From Umbilicaria muhlenbergii (Eukaryota; Ascomycota; Lecanoromycetes; Umbilicariales; Umbilicariaceae), in contig KK106985.1 of assembly GCA_000611775.1 (NCBI GenBank), positions 2,394,527 through 2,458,526 on the forward strand: 64,000 nucleotides of DNA, written 5' to 3'. Below, piece by piece: positions 13,462 to 25,500 of this stretch (its first letter is position 1; each line of letters opens with the position of its first letter). The notes under the pieces are model-generated. The model worked only from the letters and a program-made list of their open reading frames with translations. It ran no database searches and was not told the origin of the DNA. The position numbers and the translations under genes are program-made.

Positions 13462-14989
13462 GTAGAGACGTTTTGCATTTATAGCGGCGCACCCATTGCC
13501 AGGAGTTTGATCTCGCGCTTGCCGCCGAAGATATCCCATATACTGTGCTATTATGTTTGGGAGGAAGCCATTGTATAGCGTTCGCATTGGGAGAGCCACA
13601 TGGTTTTATCTTTCGCTCATCGTTACTGTCTATATTACTTTCGTACGGAAGGTCGGATCTGTGCCATAGTTTAGCATACCTCCTAACGGAGATGACATCT
13701 GGTTAAATTAACTTTCAGGTTATAGCCAGCAATGCATTTGTTGCTCTTAGAAGAGATTGATCGGTAGTCCCATCTTGGTCGTGACGGTTCCTGCATGGAC
13801 GCTCGTTCCCCTCAATGTTCCTGCTGACAACTTCCGCTGGCAGACGCAGGGTCACAGAAAGTAGTAGCGGTCGGCGGAGGCGCCCCTCGATAACTCGACA
13901 GGAAATAGGGTGTTCAGAGAGCATGCAGAATGAAGACTGCAAGATCTATTGATCTCGGCAATCTTGACGCTTAGGATGTCGGCCATCGCTCTATATTGCT
14001 GAGCTACTGAGGAGACCCACAATCTCAGGACTGCCAAATGCTTCCAGAACGAGCCTGCCTTAGAAAGAAAGGCTTGGGTCTGCCATGGAGTGATGCGCTG
14101 ATGTGATACCAGCATTGATGTTTGCCTCGTAGCAATTTTGGCTTTCAGCTGCGAGTTGCTACGCCCACCCTGAAAATGAGCACGAAAGTAGCCCCATAGG
14201 AGCAATACTTTTAGTAGCCTCAGCCCTACTCGCCAACGTCTCACGAGTCAATATTGGATCGGACAGTGCAGAATATTGGACGACTCGACGACTCGACGAC
14301 TCTATAGAGCCAGGTTGATCTGGTACGGAAACAGCAATGGGTAAGGTAATTTTACTATATCATCATGTACGTGATTCGAAGTAGATACGGGTTCACTTCA
14401 GCCGTGATTGAGTCGCTTACGCTTATCACGCGCCCTGAGGAGCGCCGTCGCCTGACAGCCTGAACGGGCTCATCGATAACCAAATGCAGCTATCAGTGCC
14501 ATGACATGATCCTTCGTCCATCCCAACACCTACCAGCCCCTGCGCACGCCCCTGATCCCCGGTCCAAAACTCGCCACTGCTCCATTGTACCACTCCGAAC
14601 AGCTCGAGATATGGGGCACAGCAATCTGCACCAATGATGCATTCACCATCTCCTCTTCACCTCCGCCCTGCCATCGCTTAAACCCCTTTCATCCTCCTTG
14701 TGCTACCCCCCCTCCATGAATCATCGACTGCTTTCTGCCGTCGCGGCTTAATTCATATGCGGAGTGATAGGATCTCTTCTAATTCAACATACTATACAAC
14801 GCGAATCTCTCGACTACATCACACACTGGATCCTGGCTACCCGGCGTAGACTGACATCATCTTCCCTTGCGTGCGATCAATCCGGCTGAACAGTCTTTGC
14901 GACACCTTCAACGGTCCGCACTCTGACTCTTCCCCGCGACTCTAGCACATACATTGGCTTGAGAAGGTGTCAGCTCTACCGTTCCAGAA
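13462..14989. other. Intergenic region between the MIT gene and the 582-residue gene
   Basis: No gene is supportable in this 1.5-kb stretch. A small direct repeat of CGACGACT-type words sits at about 14279-14302. The last 300 nt before 14990 are pyrimidine-rich and probably include the promoter and 5' UTR of the next gene. Confidence 0.45.
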
Positions 14990-16738
14990 ATGGCCTTCCG
15001 TCAGCCAACACTCGCTCCTCCTCAGCGCCAAGTCTCGATCGCTTCCGAACAGCACCTGCAAACGACCTTATCTCCTTACCAACAGAGGCCACTCGACGAT
15101 TCCCAAGAATGGGTCCTCTTCTCCCCCACACAAGCTCCGTCAACGACGCGAACGCAGACGACCTCCACAGAACGAACACCAAGGACAGCTGGCCTGTCAA
15201 GACTGAGTGACTTCGGCTCATTACCCACTGCTGCGAAATCAAGTCAAGATGAGGAAGAAGCCTCGGAGGAGGCAGATATCGTGCTGGACGATGATGAGGA
15301 CTTGAACAGTCTAGATGATGGGTTACATGCATTCAGGGAGCCTTCTGTCTATCAGAGCTCACGACGCGTTGACCAGAGCGGAGACACCATACTTCCCACC
15401 CACGATGGGCTAGGTTCCTTTCCAGCTTCTAGTCCTCCGGTGCAAGAACAGATATGGCAATTCGAACAGTACAACCCACTAAAGAGGTCAGCGAGCCACC
15501 ATAGGAGGAGATCAAGTGTGCAGAGGAGGTTGGAAGCTATGGAAGACAGCAACGAGGCACAAGTAGAGCGTGATAGGATAGAGAGGATTGAGCAATGGAG
15601 GATGGAGCAGTCGAAGGTGCTATTAGACGAGATCGAGAAGGAGACCAGGCGGAGGAGGATCAGTCGGACACAAGATATGACTGCGAGCATTGCCAGCATG
15701 GCAGAAGATGAGAAGGTAACAACGGATGATGACACTGACGTAAGGCGATCTTCAACAGGGGCAGCATCAGAAAAGCCCGAAGAGAGCGAATCGTTTTGGC
15801 AGCGCATAACCCGCCGCGTCATTCGAGATCTTATAGGTATCGATGAGAGCCTCCTCTCCGTCATCTTTGGCGAAGCTCTTCCGGGCGACGGTGACCCCCC
15901 TCCCGAGTCATCTGTACGTCTGGCAACAGCAGAAGCTAAGCCGCTGGAAGAATCCTCAACCTCAGCATTAGGAAGCAGTTGGGAAGATCGTCTGCTAGAG
16001 CGGCTTGCACGCGAATTAGGTATTCTGGTGCACCAGCTTTCCGAGCATCCTGGTGCCTTCAGCAGCTACCTCAACTCCTCAACGATAGACTATGCTGGCA
16101 TCCCCGTCACCCGCTCATCGACGCCACGGCCACCGGCGGAATCATCAACCACGAAGGAGCCGGAGGACACCACTTCCATGATGGAACCCGATTTCTCCCC
16201 AACGCTACAAGATCGCCCCACTTCCGCATCCACACAAGCCGCCTTATGGGGCATCGAGGAAGAGGACCCCCAAGCCTCGTCTTCTACTCTAGATCCGGAC
16301 TACTGGGAGCGCAGACCCGACATCAAAACCATCTTCCGTTTCCTCCACCAACGCTTCATCTCCCACCGCCGCGCCACCTCGACCACCGCCACCAAACAAC
16401 CCAACATCGCCACCTCCCACACCCCGGACTCCCTCCGCCGCGCCGCCATCATCCGCCAACACCACCCCCTCGTCTCCCGCGCCACCGCCACCTACGACCG
16501 TCCGTCCAATCGTCGAAGCACCGCTCTGCTGCATCACCACCACAGCAGTCCTCTGGTGTCGTCGACGCCGCAGTTCAGACGGCCCGGCAGCAGCTGCGCC
16601 AGTCTGAGTACGCGGAAGAGTAAGAGGGGTGCGGCCGGGAGTGGCAGTTCGAGGAATTATTGGGATTTGGGCGGGAGTGTGGGGAGCGGGAGTGCCGTGG
16701 CTGCCATTGGCGGGATGGGGTCTTGGGGGGAGGTGTGA
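14990..16738 (+). CDS. Conserved fungal protein of unknown function (582 aa)
   Basis: This is a single intronless ORF. I do not recognise a named family. Visible features are a DDSQEWVLFSP segment near residue 35, acidic runs at about 85-110, a charged and probably coiled-coil stretch at about 180-225 (RRLEAMEDSNEAQVERDRIE), and a well-ordered block WQRITRRVIRDLIGIDESLL near residue 268 that looks like the conserved core. A second compact block (WERRPDIKTIFRFLHQRF) lies near 440. The C-terminal 100 residues are Ser/Arg/His-rich and end in a Gly-rich tail. No signal peptide or membrane segment is seen. The ATG at 14990 is preceded by a pyrimidine-rich leader. The coding call rests on length, composition and these ordered blocks; function is unknown. 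Confidence 0.75.
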   Translation: MAFRQPTLAPPQRQVSIASEQHLQTTLSPYQQRPLDDSQEWVLFSPTQAPSTTRTQTTSTERTPRTAGLSRLSDFGSLPTAAKSSQDEEEASEEADIVLDDDEDLNSLDDGLHAFREPSVYQSSRRVDQSGDTILPTHDGLGSFPASSPPVQEQIWQFEQYNPLKRSASHHRRRSSVQRRLEAMEDSNEAQVERDRIERIEQWRMEQSKVLLDEIEKETRRRRISRTQDMTASIASMAEDEKVTTDDDTDVRRSSTGAASEKPEESESFWQRITRRVIRDLIGIDESLLSVIFGEALPGDGDPPPESSVRLATAEAKPLEESSTSALGSSWEDRLLERLARELGILVHQLSEHPGAFSSYLNSSTIDYAGIPVTRSSTPRPPAESSTTKEPEDTTSMMEPDFSPTLQDRPTSASTQAALWGIEEEDPQASSSTLDPDYWERRPDIKTIFRFLHQRFISHRRATSTTATKQPNIATSHTPDSLRRAAIIRQHHPLVSRATATYDRPSNRRSTALLHHHHSSPLVSSTPQFRRPGSSCASLSTRKSKRGAAGSGSSRNYWDLGGSVGSGSAVAAIGGMGSWGEV

Positions 16739-16882
16739 GGGTGGTGGTAGGGATGGCGAGATGTACGGTTGGACGGTGTGGCTAGGCTCGTTGCTTGATG
16801 GGATTGTGGCTGGGTGGAGGCGTCCAGGTGCGGCGGGGTCGCGGTGGGGGATTTTCGTTCGCAATGGTTGGGTGCGGACGGT

Positions 16883-16905
16883 GGGTGGGGGTTCTGGGGG
16901 CGGGG
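16883..16905 (+). other. Predicted G-quadruplex motif
   Basis: Four runs of three or more G with loops of 1, 4 and 1 nt occur within 23 nt (G3-T-G5-TTCT-G5-C-G4). This meets the usual G4 pattern. It lies about 150 nt after the stop codon of the preceding gene, so a role in 3' end formation is conceivable but not shown. Confidence 0.6.
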
Positions 16906-17750
16906 TTTTCACGGCGGGCTGGTACGGTGCGTTTCACGGCTGGCGAATTGAGAGGGGGGTTCTTTTTCTTTGGGTATGAAACTAGGATATTGGGGACCAA
17001 CTGGATTCGCATGGGGGGGGATACTCGGCGTGGGGATTTGGGGGTCGTGGGACTCTTCTCCTCTGATTAGACAAACCTTTTATCCTATGAAATCATGAGC
17101 TAAGATCATTGTCCCGCTCTTCCGTGACACACGATCTGCGTCGTCGGTCCCAGTTGTCTACTGCTTACATTTCCTTGCGCCCGATGCGGCACCGCATCCG
17201 GGGAAAAAATGTCTGCTCGACAACACACGAACGGTGCTGCATTTTCTGCGGGGTCCTTGAAGGGGGTAGTAGGTAAGCCTTGTTCGTTTCGTGGGTGCAT
17301 CCGGATTCTTGCGTGCATACCTACTTCCTCGCTGCGAGTAGGGGGGAACCCACCCGGCGCCGCGATGGAACCTTCGATATCGTGCCGTGCTGGCTGCCGG
17401 GCCGAGCCTCTCCCTCTCCTACTGGGCCACTCGATGCCGACTCGACTGGTGGGTGGGTGGGTGGCCAAGGGGGTGCGATGGGTTTGCACGGGTTCTGCCC
17501 TCGGGTGGGGAAGTGCTCGATTCTTGGGGATGTGGATTGTGGATGTATGCAGTCCGATCTCCACTCCGTCTGCATCCACGTCGATCCCGGGGATTCCGAA
17601 GGGGAGTCCCGAGGCCGCGACGGTTGGTTTGAGAGATCTCTGCACGACGGGTCGTTGCCGGCGCATGCGCGTGGGGGATTGGCTGGTTCGGTGGTGGGGT
17701 TGTGGGTGCGTGGTTCGTGGTGGTTGTGGGTGGCGCGGCGATGTTGGTGG

Positions 17751-17784
17751 GAGGAGGAAGAAGAAGAAGAAGAAGAAGAAGAAG
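17751..17784 (+). repeat. GAA/GGA trinucleotide repeat
   Basis: Two GAG/GGA units are followed by about nine GAA units on the plus strand. This is a purine-only microsatellite inside the G-rich region. Confidence 0.9.
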
Positions 17785-19268
17785 GGGGAGGTGCGGGATT
17801 GTGGGGAATGGGGACGGGCGGATGGCTTTGGGGATTGGGGGAGTGCAGGAGGATTTTTTGGGGGGGGAGGGGAAGGGAGCGGGGTTTGGGACGTTCGGGT
17901 CTTGCTTTGATGGGCGTTGGGTGGGGGGGCGTAGGATGGTGTCGAATTTGGGGCTTTGGTGGTGTTGGTCGATCGGCGCGGTGGTGGTGGGCAGTCGAAG
18001 GGGAAACTGTTCAGAGGGCCGTTGGGGGAAGGGAGGAGGGCGGGGGGTTCTCGACTGACTTACTAGGCCGGGAGTCTGCATTGGTGGTGGGGAATCAGCT
18101 GCTACTGCAAGCGCGGGGACCGCGTTCGAAGGTACCCTTTTGTGATGGGTATTTTCTATGGTCTGCTTCCAGGTGCTGGATCTTTGCCGTGGATTCGTTC
18201 GTTCGTGGATGTGAATTCGATCGTCTACCCTGCTGTCCTCAGTCCCTTGAATGCAGTATCTGTTGACGGCTTGACGCTTTCAGCTCGATCATGCAAGATG
18301 GTGATGAACTGTTCATCTGCAGTTGCCCCCAGCAAGGGAATCTGCAGTGGCTGTCGATCCTGAGGCAGGGTCGCTCTGCTGGGTTGTGAGTAGCGGACAT
18401 GGTTTTGTTTAGGCTTCAGCCAAGAGACCAATTTGCCTGCGCTTTTCCTGGTTGCGGTTTCTGCGATTTTTTCTTCGGTTAAGGCACCTGTTTCGTTTGG
18501 AGCCGTAGTGGATCTAGTCACCTACCCGGCATGGCGGCCGTTGTGGCCGCTCCATGGCGCGCGGCGTGGGAAGACTTTCCTCTGTGTGGTCGTGAGGCTG
18601 GCTGGGAAGGCTGCAAGCTGGCTCGCTGCAAGCGCCAAGGTGGATCATATATGGGGTTCTGCACGCGTGGATCAGTGGCTTCTTGGTATCGATCGTAGAT
18701 GGATCGTTCATCTGCTCAGGGTCTCTGTCTGCAATCGCCCATTCAGCGAGATTGGGTTTGCATGACTTGTTCGACGGTCCCTTATGCAACGTAAACGGTC
18801 CCTGCATAATTATTCCATATGAAATGTTGCAGAATCGTGGCGGCTGCCGGCACATACCCCGTTGACCTTGGCATGCGTTCATGCAGTGCTTGTGTTTGTG
18901 TCACTTGGCGGAAGTTGGTTGGAGCACGAGTGCTGGATCATCATGACCGTGGTGGCTGGTGGCAGGATGTCTTTCTAAGCTTTTGATCACGGGTCAGTAA
19001 AGCAATTGTCGAGAAGGACGCGCGGCTGACGAGGTTTTGGTGGCGTTGGCTATGTGGTGACATGAGATGGCTAAAAGCAGAGAGTTTGAAAATCGTCCTG
19101 CTTTGTCGACTAGGAACAGATAGAATTGTCGAGAATGGATGCACAGCTGACCAGCCGTCAGTAGATTTGGACGCAGCGTGGCTAGAAGAAGGCTGGCGTT
19201 GACGTACGCATGGTGCCGAGGTAGTACTAGGTTAACTGAGAACGCTCGAGGATTTGGAAGAGGTAGTA

Positions 19269-19316
19269 GATGGTGATGGTGATGGTGATGGTGATGGTGA
19301 TGGTGATGGTAATGGT
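19269..19316 (+). repeat. Hexanucleotide repeat (GATGGT)n
   Basis: Eight tandem GATGGT units are present, the last with one substitution. It is a microsatellite 460 nt downstream of the cupin gene (the cupin is on the minus strand). Confidence 0.95.
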
Positions 19317-19778
19317 ATATGACCATGTTCTCGAGGCTTTCGGCCGAATTTGTATTGTATAATAACTCATTTGGCACTGGTGTTGAGTGAAACATAAGAA
19401 ACGTGAGGAGCACAAGAACACAGGAACAGTGACCGGCCCAATAAATCAAGAAATATATTGAGCACAAACACTCGACGGATGTAAGATCCGGAGCCTATCG
19501 AAAAACAGGAGTAAGAAATCCGGTAGTACTGAATTGAAGTGATGTAGCAACTGTAAATAACAAGTACGTTACTAGTTTTGCTCGTCTATCTAGACTTGCT
19601 TTTGGTCATACAAAAATTTCATATTCGAGGCATCCACCGGTCCCACGCATGTATACGCAACTTGCCTGTCCCAAGACGAAAGAAGCGGCGCAGGGAAATT
19701 ATCAAGGGACCTGACCAACTACCCTTCCCATCCAATGAATCATCACTGAACCATAACTCATGCATTTCCCCAATCATC

Positions 19779-20637
19779 TTAGATCATCTTGCCCTGAGCT
19801 TTGCAGCGTGCAAGACAAGCTGCCGTTCCTGAAATGCTACCCGTCCCAACTCCAGGAATTGATTGAGCAGTCTTGTTGACGTCGTCGGTACCGCCCAGGG
19901 CCACATTCACGAGATCGAGGGGCAACCCAAAAAGTCCATTCGCGATGTTGTGAGTACCCGCGTCCTCACTGGAGAGTGCGGAGACGAGTTGGGCGTTGGT
20001 GCAGCCTATGGGCGACACAAGATTAGCGAGTCGTTCCTGCACTCGGTAAACATATGATAGACGAACCAGTGTTGTACATCGTGTGTATACTCGCGGCCGG
20101 GAAGATGGTCATCTTCCCCGGGGTCAATGTTTCGCTGACCACACGAGCACCATTTTCAGCGATGAAGTAGGTGTTTGTGGTACCCTGGACCGCAACGACA
20201 TAATTAGATGCCCCTTGATGGGAATTTTAGCTTGACGTATCACAGCTTCACGTGAAACATTGACCCACTAGGGTGAAAGTGCGGTGGCAGCATGCTGCAC
20301 GGACCAAGGTTGAGCATTGCCATGGTAAGACCGTTGCCTATGACAGCAGGGAAGGTTGCCGCATTGGCATTCACGACGGACCCTGGGGAGAATGTGTAGA
20401 TGTCCTGTGCATTGAAGTCGAAGAGCCAATCGGAGTTATCGGGCAGGAGGGCTAGGCGATCGAGCTGGGTAGCTGCAGCCTTGAGCTGGGCGACGAGCTG
20501 TGGGTCCTGTCTGGGAGTCAGCTTGAGGGCAAGGCGTAGATGCAGCATATATCACGTACTCTTGTCTTGTCAACAGCCAAGACTTGGGTGGTCAGTAGAC
20601 CGCAGAGGGCAAGAACGACGGACTTGAGGGAAGGCAT
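19779..20637 (-). CDS. Secreted germin-like (spherulin-type) cupin
   Basis: Exons on the minus strand are 20637-20560, 20521-20269, 20213-20067 and 20005-19779, giving 234 residues. Introns 2 and 3 are 55 and 61 nt with good sites. Intron 1 as modelled is only 38 nt (donor GTACGT, acceptor CAAG), short for fungi, and is the weak point. Residues 1-21 are a signal peptide (MPSLKSVVLALCGLLTTQVL...). Cupin motif 1 is PPHFHPRASNYVVAVQG: the two His are present, but the usual metal-binding Glu is Asn. Motif 2 is intact (GKMTIFPAASIHTMYN). The family includes extracellular manganese-binding oxalate oxidases/decarboxylases, superoxide dismutase-like germins and spherulins. Activity cannot be predicted with the Glu missing. 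A TATA box lies 60 nt before the ATG. Confidence 0.88.
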
Positions 20638-22542
20638 TATGATTGAGTATTGAGTGCTGAGAGTGGATGCCCAAGAAAGTGGGACATCTGTGACACTTTA
20701 TACAAAAGACTTCACTCCAACACGGTAGGGCCAACACCCCTGCAGCATGAAGAGGCAAGTGGACCAGGTCAGATCGCTGCCGTAGCGGGAAATATCCAAT
20801 AGGCACCTTTGTGAAGCAGGAACAGACGTGTTGGATACAGATCTTGCTTTCCCACCATGCAAGGGATCGCGAGCAAAGCCGAGAATAGCAGGAGTTGTCG
20901 ACATGTTCGGAGCCGAGACCGCTGGAACACGGGGCGATATGGGACTACCTACAACGCCAGTGCGTAAGCTCCATGGGCTGAGCCGGTGATATAAAATTGG
21001 TGTTCGCCCACCCAATGAGATATGCCCCGTGCGGTTGGGACACAGTACCGCATGGCTTTCTGGAAGCCCCACAGCCTGGTATTCACGGTCCACCGGGGGT
21101 AGATTGACATCCACACGTGTGTTGCCACACATTCTTCATCGAAGCTTGTTCAACGTGCAAGGATGGGACCTGTTGCTTCATTTGTCCGTGAGGGTCCCTC
21201 AAAGACTAAACGAGACCGGAGCCTGAAAGTAACATGGATGAGCATTTTGGACAGTGTTAGTTGAAGTCAGCAGGATCGTGGTCGTGCTCCTTCAGGCACC
21301 TGAGATGCATGATTATTGGACCCGGAAGAACTTCGAGGCGCCGCATAGTAGAAAAATCCGACGGACAAACTTGGCAGCAAAACAATAAGCACTATATTTA
21401 TTAATGAAGCAGCTCGTAACGATACAGTTGGACCGGCAAATGCAGGTCTAATGCTCAGAGACGCAGTGTTGCGGCGTGGACGAGCCTACCGCATTGCGCC
21501 ATGGCTGCATTCCTGCCATGTGCTCAGCGTTACACAAGATTCCGAATAGAAAAGCTAAAGGCTGTTGGCATGGCCGAAGCGATGTGCACTACCGTTGTCC
21601 AGGCCAGGCCGTCCGGCTGGCCTGTTGTTCTTTCGATATTCTCATGGCTCATCCCTCGTTCATACCGGACGCAAGCTTGGGGGCCGTGTTGTATGTCGAG
21701 AGCATCGGACGGCTGACGAAGGCCACGTGGATCTGAGTCATCCAGTTGAGGTGCTCGGCTGCACGCGAGGCGACCACTGCTACGTGGCGGCGGGGCACCA
21801 AGCGTCGGCGGAAACAGCCGAATGCCTCAGAATTGCCGAACAGAGAAGAGACGTGAAAGCGGGGTGGAAACATGACACCCGTTGTGCGCTGCCTTCTCTG
21901 CCCTCCCTCTGCCGGTGGCGCGCGGTGAGATCAGCACTACAGCAACCGCGGCCCGGCTCTTTCAACCGAGGGAACTCAGCTGCTTCAGCCTCACGTTGGA
22001 TGCTGAGCATCGTGTGCCATCCGAGTTGGTGGCTTTCATTAGCCATCAGTCACCACGGGGATGATGAGAAGGGTCACATCACGATCACGATGAGTTTAGA
22101 CCTGCGACCTTGTCTTGTCTTGTCTTCCTCTTCCCCTTCCTCTTTCCCCGCCTTGTGCTTGACGTTTGCTTCTCGCTTCGCGGCTGCGGCAACATTAGTG
22201 TAAAGAGACACGTGACGGGCAAATATGTCATCCTCCTTCGACCACCTTACCGTGTGTTCGTACGCAAAAAAGCAATCATAGACACTGCTTCTGCTTTGGA
22301 TAGATGTCTACATCGTTTGACGCTATAGATGTCGTAATTCTCAACTCGCTGGAAGGACAGGACTATTGCTAGTTGTAGCTTTGCTCTTGCAGCAATTCTT
22401 CGGATTCTCTCCACTGCAGTGTTGACGCTAAAGCCCCCTGAATGTGACTCTGTGGTTGCTCATCACATCGGAGGATTCTTATCCTATTTCAAGCTTGTTC
22501 TTTTTTCTCTTCCACACTTTAAGCTCTTCTTCCACTTGCAGG
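20638..22542. other. Divergent intergenic region between cupin and 5-oxoprolinase
   Basis: This 1.9 kb carries the two head-to-head promoters. No additional gene is supportable. The last 100 nt before 22543 are T- and CT-rich, typical of a fungal leader. Confidence 0.45.
20697..20702 (-). promoter_or_regulatory. TATA box of the cupin gene
   Basis: TATAAA is on the minus strand, 60 nt upstream of the ATG at 20637. Position and perfect sequence make it a likely core promoter element. Confidence 0.5.
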
Positions 22543-25500
22543 ATGGGGTCCACCAAGGAACGTGGCATACGCATTGCCATTGATGTAAGCCTGCATGGGA
22601 GGAACGTCCTGCTACGCCTCTTACTAATTGTTTACAGAGGGGTGGCACCTTTACCGACTGTGTTGGCAACCCAGGCACCGGGAAGATGGAAGACGATGTG
22701 ATTATCAAGCTACTTTCCGAGGATCCTTCCAACTACGACGATGCACCCTTGGAGGGTATTCGCCGTCTGTTGTCCAGATTCACGGGCAGAGAAATACCGA
22801 GGGGTGAGCCTCTGGACACCACCAAGATTGAGAGTATCCGCATGGGCACTACTGTGGCGACTAATGCACTTTTGGAAAGGAAGGGGGAGAAGATTGCTAT
22901 GATCGTGACTAAAGGCTTCAAGGACTGTTTAGAGATTGGTAACCAATCAAGACCGAAGATTTTCGATCTCGCAATTCGGAAGCCGGAAGTTTTATATCAA
23001 ACAGTTGTCGAGATTAACGAGAGGGTCACGCTTGAGGATTACGCAGAGGACCCAGAGAGGACCAATACTAAAACCGAGCCACGGGATGACTCGAATAAGG
23101 ATGCCGAAATTGTACGGGGCTTGTCTTCTGAAGCCGTGCGCATTCTGAAGAGACCGTCTGAAGACGAGATCAAGACTCAATTGCAAGACTTGTACGACAA
23201 GGGCATTCGAAGCATCGCTGTTTGCCTTACGCACGGCTATACCTTCCCCGACCATGAAGCGCTCGTGGGACGTTTGGCACATGAGATCGGGTTTGAACAT
23301 GTCAGCTTAAGCCACGAATTGATGCCCATGATCAAACTTGTCCCACGTGCCACGTCTGCATGTGCCGATGCGTATCTTACCCCGGCCATCAAGAAATACA
23401 TTGCAGGTTTCGAAACCGGCTTCGAAGGTGGTCTCGGCACCGAGAGTGTCAAGAAAGAAGGTGGATCCAAAGGCGCACGGTGTGAGTTCATGCAGTCTGA
23501 TGGTGGGCTCGTAGACGTTGCCCAGTTTTCTGGATTACGCGCCATTCTTTCGGGCCCGGCAGGAGGAGTTGTGGGCTATGCTTTGACTTCTTATGATCCA
23601 GAAACCAAAACCCCTGTCATTGGGTTTGATATGGGTGGTACCAGTACTGATGTCAGCCGATATGGCTCTGGAAGATATGAGCATGTTTTCGAGACGACAA
23701 CAGCTGGCGTCACCATTCAATCGCCACAGCTTGATATTAATACCGTCGCAGCTGGCGGAGGCTCCCGCCTCTTCTTCCGTAATGGACTGTTTGTAGTTGG
23801 CCCAGAGTCGGCAGGAGCACATCCTGGTCCCGCATGTTATCGGAAGGGAGGACCGCTTACGGTTACTGATGCGAACTTATTCTTGGGTCGTCTTCTGCCG
23901 GACTTCTTTCCGAAGATTTTTGGGGAGAATGAAGATCAGGGACTCGATGAAAAGGCTAGCGAGAAGCTCTTCGCAGAGCTCACCGAAAAAATCAATAAGG
24001 AGGTATCTAATAACAGAGACGAGAAGAAGATGGCACCGGACGAAGTGGCGTATGGGTTCATCAAGATAGCAAACGAGACAATGACCCGGCCAATCCGGTC
24101 TCTGACTGAAGCAAAAGGCTACGATACGTCGCAGCATCGCCTCGCCACTTTCGGGGGCGCTGGAGGTCAACACGCCGTGGCGATTGCAGAAAGCCTGGGT
24201 ATACGACAAATCCTAGTGCACCGATACTCTTCTGTCTTGTCTGCCTATGGTATGGCATTAGCGGATGTAGTCGACGAGAGTCAAGTGCCTGAATCTAAGA
24301 TCTGGTCCGATGAAGGAGACGTCAAGCAACAGCTAAAGAAGAAGATGGAGGAGTTGAAGGATGCATCAACGAAGAAGCTAATAGACCAGGGGTTTTCGCA
24401 AGACAGCATCGTTTTTGAAGAGTACCTCAACATGAGGTACAGAGGAACTGAGTCAGCGCTGATGATAGTAAAGCCCGAAAAGGAGGAAGTCGAAAAAGAC
24501 TTCAACGGCGATGACTGGGCATTTGGGAAGGCGTTTGTAAAGCAGCACGAGCAAGAATTTGGTTTTACCTTACCAGATAGGGACATCATCGTCGACGACG
24601 TTAGGGCACGAGGCATTGGCAAAAGCTTCGAAGGGTTGGAAAAGACTGTCGACCAACAGCTGAAGGAGATCACACCCAAAGATGTGGGCGATAATAAGAA
24701 ATATGGCACATCTAAGGTCTATTTCGAAGGTGGACGTCGAGAAACACCAATCTACAAGCTCGAAGATTTGGATGTTGGCGACAGGCTGAAAGGTCCTGCC
24801 ATCTGTGCCGATGGTACGCAGACAATTGTTGTGACGCCCGGTGCGACAGCACTAATTATTGACACCCACGTTGTCATCAATCTTGGTGAAGGAGAGGGCG
24901 AGGGTACCAAGATCAATGCTGATGTGGTTGATCCAATTATGCTGAGCATCTTCGCGCATCGGTTCATGGCGATTGCGGAGCAAATGGGCAGAGCACTGCA
25001 GAAGACTAGTGTTAGTACCAACGTCAAAGAGAGACTGGACTATTCTTGTGCTCTGTTTGACTCGACTGGAGGTCTTGTTGCAAATGGTATCAGCCCGAAG
25101 TTCACACGAGAAACTCTCAATATGAGCTGACATAATTACAGCGCCCCATCTTCCAGTCCACCTCGGAAGTATGTCAACTTGCGTTCGAACACAGGCAGAG
25201 ATATGGAAAGGCAAGCTGAAGCGTGGCGATGTTATCGTGTCGAATCATCCCGAGTTTGGTGGGACCCACCTCCCAGATATCACTGTCATTACACCAGCCT
25301 TTAGTGGAGATGATATTATATTCTACGTGGCTTCTCGTGCTCATCATGCAGATATTGGCGGTATCCTGCCTGGCTCAATGCCTCCGCACTCCAGAGAGCT
25401 CTGGCAGGAGGGAGCCGCTATCAAGTCTGAGAAGCTAGTCTCGGAGGGCAAATTCAATGAGAAGCGCATCACCGAACTTCTCTATGACGAGCCCGCGCAA

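Larger units (their letters stand above)
16739..19778. other. 3-kb gene-poor stretch, strongly G-rich on the plus strand at 16.6-18.1 kb
   Basis: The plus strand has many GGG-GGGGG runs, and long ORFs in several frames there are produced by the skewed composition rather than by a gene. I found no motif or splice structure supporting a CDS in 17.1-18.8 kb on either strand. Simple repeats inside this stretch are listed separately. Confidence 0.5.

Noticed and set aside
17280-18266. A 328-residue plus-strand ORF and overlapping minus-strand ORFs (17106-17666, 17419-18081).
   Set aside because: They arise from extreme G-richness; composition is Gly/Trp/Arg or Pro/Thr/His only, with no domain or splice pattern.
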